The translations under genes were made by a program, and so were the position numbers. The notes below the pieces were generated by a model. The model had not been told where the DNA came from and made no database searches. It worked only from the letters and a program-made list of their open reading frames with translations. From positions 1 through 7,840 of the forward strand of contig CAMTOX010000077.1 of the NCBI GenBank assembly GCA_947074225.1: a stretch of 7,840 nucleotides of DNA. The letters run 5' to 3'. Of this stretch, positions 6,943 through 7,840 are shown one piece after another (the stretch's first letter is position 1; each line of letters opens with the position of its first letter). Origin of the DNA: an uncultured bacterium (GTDB lineage Bacteria > Bacteroidota > Bacteroidia > Bacteroidales > Paludibacteraceae).

Positions 6943-7374
6943 TTAGAGAAGGTGAGATGGGGGTGCACGTAAACCATCTGTCTGTATGGTCTTACAAATC
7001 AGTGGTGTTAAGGGTGGTGTTATCCAATTTAAATTCTCTTTGTTAGGAGCGATGAGGTAGAACTGTAGTTCGGATATTGCCAAAGAGAGCTCCATAGAGA
7101 GGTGTTTACGAAAACTCTCGAGTGTTTCGCTTTCAGAGATTGCTAAACTGGTTTCCACCAAATAGATAAATTCATGACAGCATAGCGACTCCTCATGGTC
7201 GTGACTCTCGTGCGATTCATGATGAAATGTGATGCTGTTATCGCTTATAATAGAGTGAAAACATTTAAATTCATAACATGGCATACCATCGTGATGATGG
7301 TGCGGCATGTAGCTAATCCATAAAAGAAAGATTAGCCCCGACATGATACCTATGATATGAATTTTCTGTTTCAT
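6943..7374 (-). CDS. Small exported or membrane-anchored His/Cys-rich protein of unknown function
   Basis: The product has 143 residues. A hydrophobic segment at about 7-22 after MKQK looks like a signal peptide or N-terminal anchor. It is followed at once by PHHHHDGMPC (24-33) and a His/Cys/Glu-rich stretch to residue 67: His25-28, 40, 51, 52, 55, 58, 60 and 67, Cys33, 38, 65 and 66. The rest is less polar, with a Leu/Ile/Ser/Glu-rich part at 71-108 and the end LRAPPSHLL. I cannot assign an enzymatic function. From memory, similar small HHHH proteins (possibly the DUF6769 type, unverified) lie beside metal-efflux operons in Bacteroidota. Position between a CDF exporter and an RND system, same strand, suggests periplasmic metal binding or sensing. 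No Shine-Dalgarno is clear; a near-consensus Bacteroidota promoter box lies 16 bases upstream. Confidence 0.8.
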   Translation of the reverse strand: MKQKIHIIGIMSGLIFLLWISYMPHHHHDGMPCYEFKCFHSIISDNSITFHHESHESHDHEESLCCHEFIYLVETSLAISESETLESFRKHLSMELSLAISELQFYLIAPNKENLNWITPPLTPLICKTIQTDGLRAPPSHLL

Positions 7375-7390
7375 AATCTTATTTCTGCTG

Positions 7391-7398
7391 CAAATATA
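7391..7398 (-). promoter_or_regulatory. Bacteroidota-type -7 promoter box for the His-rich gene
   Basis: On the minus strand this reads TATATTTG, a full match to the Bacteroidota sigma -7 consensus TAnnTTTG. A partial -33 element (TCTG instead of TTTG) lies 18 bases further upstream. The box ends 16 bases before the ATG at 7374, implying a leader of only about ten bases. The surrounding AT richness raises the chance of a random match. Confidence 0.45.
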
Positions 7399-7498
7399 TA
7401 ATAATTAATTTATTGTCAGATAGTTTTTTATAAATATTCTTATATGTAGTTATTTTATATTTTCAATATTAAAAGTCAATCTCTTTTATTGTTTCAGT

Positions 7499-7788
7499 TC
7501 AATGTAAATCGCAGTTATTACAGCACTCTTCATTAGGATATTCAAACTCTATAGTGCTATGTACAATGTGGAATTTCTTTACTGTTTCTATAATCTCTTT
7601 TTCTATTGTTCAATTCTCTTTCTGTTCGCTAATTTCATGGAGTGTCATTACATGTTCCTGGCCGTCTAAACTCCCTATATGAAGGTTGTGAATGGCACTA
7701 ACTCCGGGAAGAGTTAGCATCCCTTTCTCCATAGTTTTTACATCAATATCGGCCGGTACAGATTTCAATAATATTTTAAATGTAGCTC
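7499..7788 (-). pseudogene. CDF-family (CzcD-like) cation exporter, C-terminal fragment with an in-frame stop
   Basis: Reading from 7786 on the minus strand gives ATFKILLKSVPADIDVK, then LPGVSAIHNLHIGSLDG, then EHVMTLHEISEQKEN, a TGA at 7610-7612, and in the same frame TIEKEIIETVKKFHIVHSTI, EFEYPNEECCNNCDLH and a stop TGA at 7499-7501. Spacing and content match the cytoplasmic C-terminal domain of CDF proteins (LL.S.P..ID, LPGV..vHdLHiWSLdG, HsTIE.E), which dimerise and export Zn, Co or Cd by proton antiport. The membrane part lies beyond the window. Two oddities: the internal TGA, and GGG (Gly) at 7673-7675 where the family nearly always has Trp (TGG). If the TGA at 7499 were also an error, the frame would run to TAA at 7469. 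Adjacent adapter sequence makes base-call errors a likely cause, so the gene may be intact in the organism. Confidence 0.75.
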
Positions 7789-7840
7789 AGATCGGAATAT
7801 CATACGTCTGAACTCCAGTCACCATCACATATCTAGTATG
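7789..7840 (+). other. Illumina TruSeq-type adapter contamination (not biological)
   Basis: From 7789 the sequence follows the TruSeq read-1 adapter: AGATCGGAA (7789-7797), then ACGTCTGAACTCCAGTCAC (7804-7822), an eight-base index CATCACAT (7823-7830) and ATCTaGTATG (7831-7840) for the adapter's ATCTCGTATG. Mismatches to the adapter are at 7798, 7800, 7803 and 7835. The order constant part, index, constant part is diagnostic. These bases should be removed from the contig. Confidence 0.97.

Noticed and set aside
7499..7788. TGA reassigned to Trp or selenocysteine in the CDF gene
   Set aside because: TGA ends the pump gene and TGG codes Trp elsewhere in the window; no selenocysteine hairpin was recognised; adapter next door makes sequencing error simpler.

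Overview
The window looks like a contig from a Bacteroidales-type Bacteroidota genome, probably from a metagenome. Four things point there. The left edge holds the end of PorV, an outer-membrane protein of the type IX secretion system, directly followed by ispF; from memory Porphyromonas gingivalis has the same neighbours. The base composition is AT-rich. One upstream region carries a TATATTTG box, which fits the Bacteroidota -7 consensus TAnnTTTG. The proteins themselves are Bacteroidota-like.

Left part, plus strand (1-937): the 3' end of porV, a strong hairpin terminator, then a complete ispF of the non-mevalonate isoprenoid pathway. A second long hairpin at 951-1000 separates ispF from the genes converging on it and can stop transcription from both sides.

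Middle part, minus strand (1002-6662): a compact operon for a tripartite heavy-metal efflux system. It is transcribed right to left as adaptor (CzcB/CusB-like, His-rich lipoprotein), inner-membrane RND pump (CzcA/CusA-like, 1043 aa) and outer-membrane TolC-type channel (CzcC/CusC-like). The pump starts 19 bases after the adaptor stop behind a strong Shine-Dalgarno sequence. The channel start overlaps the pump stop by four bases (ATGA). Together they would carry metal cations from the periplasm, or the inner membrane, across the outer membrane.

Right part, minus strand (6663-7788): a 280-base spacer with two inverted repeats, then a 143-aa exported or membrane-anchored protein rich in His and Cys with no function I can assign, and an AT-rich gap with a good promoter box. 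Last is the C-terminal end of a cation diffusion facilitator (CDF/CzcD-like), interrupted by an in-frame TGA and carrying Gly at a normally conserved Trp. The inferred logic is two-stage export: CDF moves metal from cytoplasm to periplasm, the His-rich protein and adaptor tail may bind it there, and the RND pump expels it. The metal is not settled; the sequence suggests Zn/Co/Cd-type divalent ions more than Cu(I)/Ag(I).

The last 52 bases (7789-7840) are not biological. They match an Illumina TruSeq-type read adapter with an 8-base index and a few mismatches. This makes the neighbouring consensus suspect and offers a simple explanation for the damage to the CDF gene. I found no mobile element, CRISPR array, rRNA or tRNA.
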